From CAZEQK01 sp964514395 (GTDB lineage: Bacteria > Bacillota > Bacilli > Tepidibacillales > Tepidibacillaceae): a stretch of 63,221 nucleotides of DNA. The notes under the pieces were generated by a model. It saw only the letters and a program-made list of their open reading frames with translations. It did no database searches and was not told the DNA's origin. Of the stretch, positions 61,651 to 63,221 are shown one piece after another (position 1 is the first letter of the stretch; each line of letters opens with the position of its first letter). Made by a program: the position numbers and the translations under genes. The stretch spans positions 1 through 63,221 of the forward strand of contig CAZEQK010000017.1 of assembly GCA_964514395.1 (NCBI GenBank), given 5' to 3'.

Positions 61651-62774
61651 CTATGAAAATAACATATCTTCAAGTTTTTCAGTTGCTCTTTGTTGCATGT
61701 CTGGTAACACATGGCTATATGTATCAATGGTTAAAGTTATACTAGTATGGCCTAGTCGTTCACTTACTATTTTAGGGTTTTCCCTTGCTGCTAATAGTAA
61801 TGTTGCACAGGTGTGTCTTAAATCGTATAATCTCATTTTAGTTGGCAAATTAGATTTTTCTAACAGAGGTTTAATGTGTCTATTAACTATATTTCGCTCA
61901 TGCAAAGGTTGGCCAGTTTGGCTTGCAAACACAAGATCATTGTTTTCATACTCCGCACCAAATTTAAACCTTTCTTCAGTTTGATTTATTCTATACTGTT
62001 TTAGTACCTTTTCAATGGTAGGTGGAATAGGAACTGATCTCCTGCTTCTTGATGGTTTAGGTTCTGATAAATACCATCCACTTTTATCTCTAACTAATGA
62101 ACGTTGTATATATATCTTACCATCATTAATATCTTTCCATTTAAGGCCTAATGCTTCACCTGGTCACATTCCTGATGTAATAAGTAATAAGAATAAAGGA
62201 TACCATCTATCCTCTTCGGCTGATTTTAGGAACCTTTGAGCTTTTTCAGAGGATAAAGCATGCATTTCTCTTCGTTATGTGTCTCGGTAAATCAACAAAT
62301 TCAGCAGGGTTTTTAGAAATCATTTGCCATTTAACAGCCTGATTAAGAGCAGATCTAAATACAGCATGAGAACGTCTGATGGTAGCAGGGGATAATCCTT
62401 GCTCCTGAAGTTTGCTATAAGTAGATTGGATATCTAAAGGTGTTAGTTTGATAAGTAAATTAGTAGCTAAGTATGGCCTTATATACCTGTTTAATTGTTC
62501 TACATAACTATTAAAGGTGCGTATACGTAATCTTGGTTTTGCAGAAGCTTCTAACCAATGGTCTAAGTATTTATTAACGCTATCCTTAGTAGGTTCAATA
62601 TATGTCCCCATGTCTTTTTCTCGTAAAATGCCATTTAAGTACCTCTGTGCATCCTTCTTCGTACCATGTATTGTGATATTTTCTTTTACCATTCTCATCT
62701 ACCCCTAAATAAATCCTTACCATCCATTTATCTTTACCTCTATCTAGAATCTGTCCGGTTCTTCTTGATGACAT
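61651..62774 (-). pseudogene. Decayed tyrosine recombinase (phage/ICE integrase)
   Basis: On the minus strand the pieces read as one integrase of about 370 residues: MSSRRTGQILDRGKDKWMVR (start 62774, GGTGGTGAT upstream), a core-binding domain (62246-62698), and a catalytic domain ending RLYDLRHTCATLLLAA, ERLGHTSITLTIDTYSHV. Three lesions break it: a frameshift near 62670, a second near 62265 after DLPRHITKR, and a TGA at 62164-62166 in SGM-stop-PGEALGLKW, exactly at the catalytic arginine (likely CGA to TGA). The element can no longer excise by itself. Confidence 0.88.
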
Positions 62775-62814
62775 ATAATCACCACCATTTTATTATTGAA
62801 TTATATATAATTTA

Positions 62815-62833
62815 GCACATATTACGCACACAA
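62815..62833 (-). repeat. Integrase arm-like repeat next to the integrase start
   Basis: GCACATATTACGCACACAA; its complement is close to the left-end repeat at 57680-57698 (GTGTGCG and TGTGC units in tandem). It lies just upstream of the integrase pseudogene. Confidence 0.45.
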
Positions 62834-62834
62834 T

Positions 62835-63221
62835 GTAAATAAAATACTTGATATAACAGTATTATAATTATGATACAAACATAATAAATGTATAGTTCAT
62901 AACGAAAATTGAATATGATTGTAGGTAATAAAAAACTAGGGCGATAAAAGAGTCTTGTTCTAACCAGTGATGACCTTGCAGCACCTTCTTAAGTACAAGG
63001 GTTTAGATCCTTGTTTTTAATTTGTATAAATGAAGTTTTAATAAATTGTTATTTTACGTATTTAGCTATTTTGATTTTATTAATTGCACCAAACGATGTG
63101 TTGATTTTCAATGTATATACAGTAACACGTGAAAATAGTCACTTTTACTTCTAAACTACATTTATACTTTTTATTTATTACAAAGAAAATACATTAAATA
63201 CCAAAAAATAGGAATTAAGAT
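62835..63221. other. AT-rich gene-free end of the window
   Basis: About 390 bp with no supportable ORF on either strand. A terminator-like hairpin ACAAGG/CCTTGT followed by TTTTTAA lies at 62995-63019, so a transcript may end there. No copy of the tRNA-Ala 3' end was found, so the right border of the island is probably beyond the window. Confidence 0.6.
62995..63019 (+). terminator. Terminator-like hairpin in the right flank
   Basis: ACAAGG pairs with CCTTGT around an 8-nt loop, followed by TTTTAA. No gene directly upstream is recognised. Confidence 0.55.

Noticed and set aside
61651..63221. A second copy of the tRNA-Ala 3' end as attR
   Set aside because: No match to the T-arm and acceptor sequence was found downstream within the window.
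1..63221. CRISPR arrays, rRNA operons and complete insertion sequences
   Set aside because: No regularly spaced repeat-spacer pattern, rRNA core sequence or intact transposase gene was seen.

Overview
The window is a chromosomal segment of a low-GC, endospore-forming member of the Bacillales. Spore genes are spread through it: sleL/yaaH, a gerA-type germinant receptor operon, four yheC/yheD coat genes, ytrH/ytrI, ytaF and an alpha/beta SASP. The gene order from about 15 kb to 57.4 kb largely follows the Bacillus subtilis block ytoI, ytrI-ytrH, dnaE, ytsJ, accDA, pfkA, pyk, ytzA, ytwI, citZ-icd-mdh, phoP, polA, mutM, ytaF, coaE, gapB, speD, nrdR, dnaB, dnaI. A two-subunit oxygen-sensitive class I fumarase, a citrate synthase of the mitochondrial type and a probable selenocysteine protein point to an anaerobic or microaerophilic spore former rather than a typical aerobic Bacillus. 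The genus cannot be named from sequence reading alone.

Layout. 0-6 kb: a 180-bp structured repeat, a spore cortex glucosaminidase, and a minus-strand germinant receptor operon in the order A, C, D, B. 6-12 kb: a minus-strand cluster of a GNAT acetyltransferase and four tandem ATP-grasp YheC/YheD paralogues, with a second repeat family in the gaps. 12-17.6 kb: yheB, yheA, ytkL, a small membrane protein, the second copy of the 180-bp repeat, ytoI, a small unknown protein, ytrI and ytrH. 17.7-29.9 kb: replicative polymerase DnaE, malic enzyme with a linked FadR/GntR regulator and its palindromic operator, acetyl-CoA carboxyltransferase subunits, lower glycolysis (pfkA, pyk), and small membrane proteins. 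29.9-35.7 kb: a TCA-cycle cluster (citrate synthase, icd, mdh, fumarase alpha and beta) with a long structured leader. 36-41.8 kb: a complete oligopeptide ABC transporter oppABCDF, which together with the fumarase genes separates mdh from phoP. 42-57.4 kb: an orphan PhoP-like response regulator followed by an SPFH-domain protein where phoR would be expected, then DNA repair and replication genes, CoA synthesis, gluconeogenic gapB with CcpN-like boxes, speD with a pseudoknot-like leader, nrdR, a solute-binding lipoprotein, a HesB-like gene with an in-frame TGA, dnaB and dnaI. 57.5-63.2 kb: tRNA-Ala(GGC) followed by a small genomic island. It carries a 1183-residue protein with a nuclease-like N-terminus, probably a defence gene, and a decayed tyrosine integrase.

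The genes form a central-metabolism and chromosome-maintenance core (glycolysis, pyruvate and malate interconversion, fatty acid entry, TCA cycle, replication initiation and elongation), flanked by sporulation and germination genes. The novel parts are the island next to the tRNA, the probable selenoprotein with a good bSECIS hairpin, the two dispersed structured repeat families, and the RNA leaders upstream of citrate synthase and speD.
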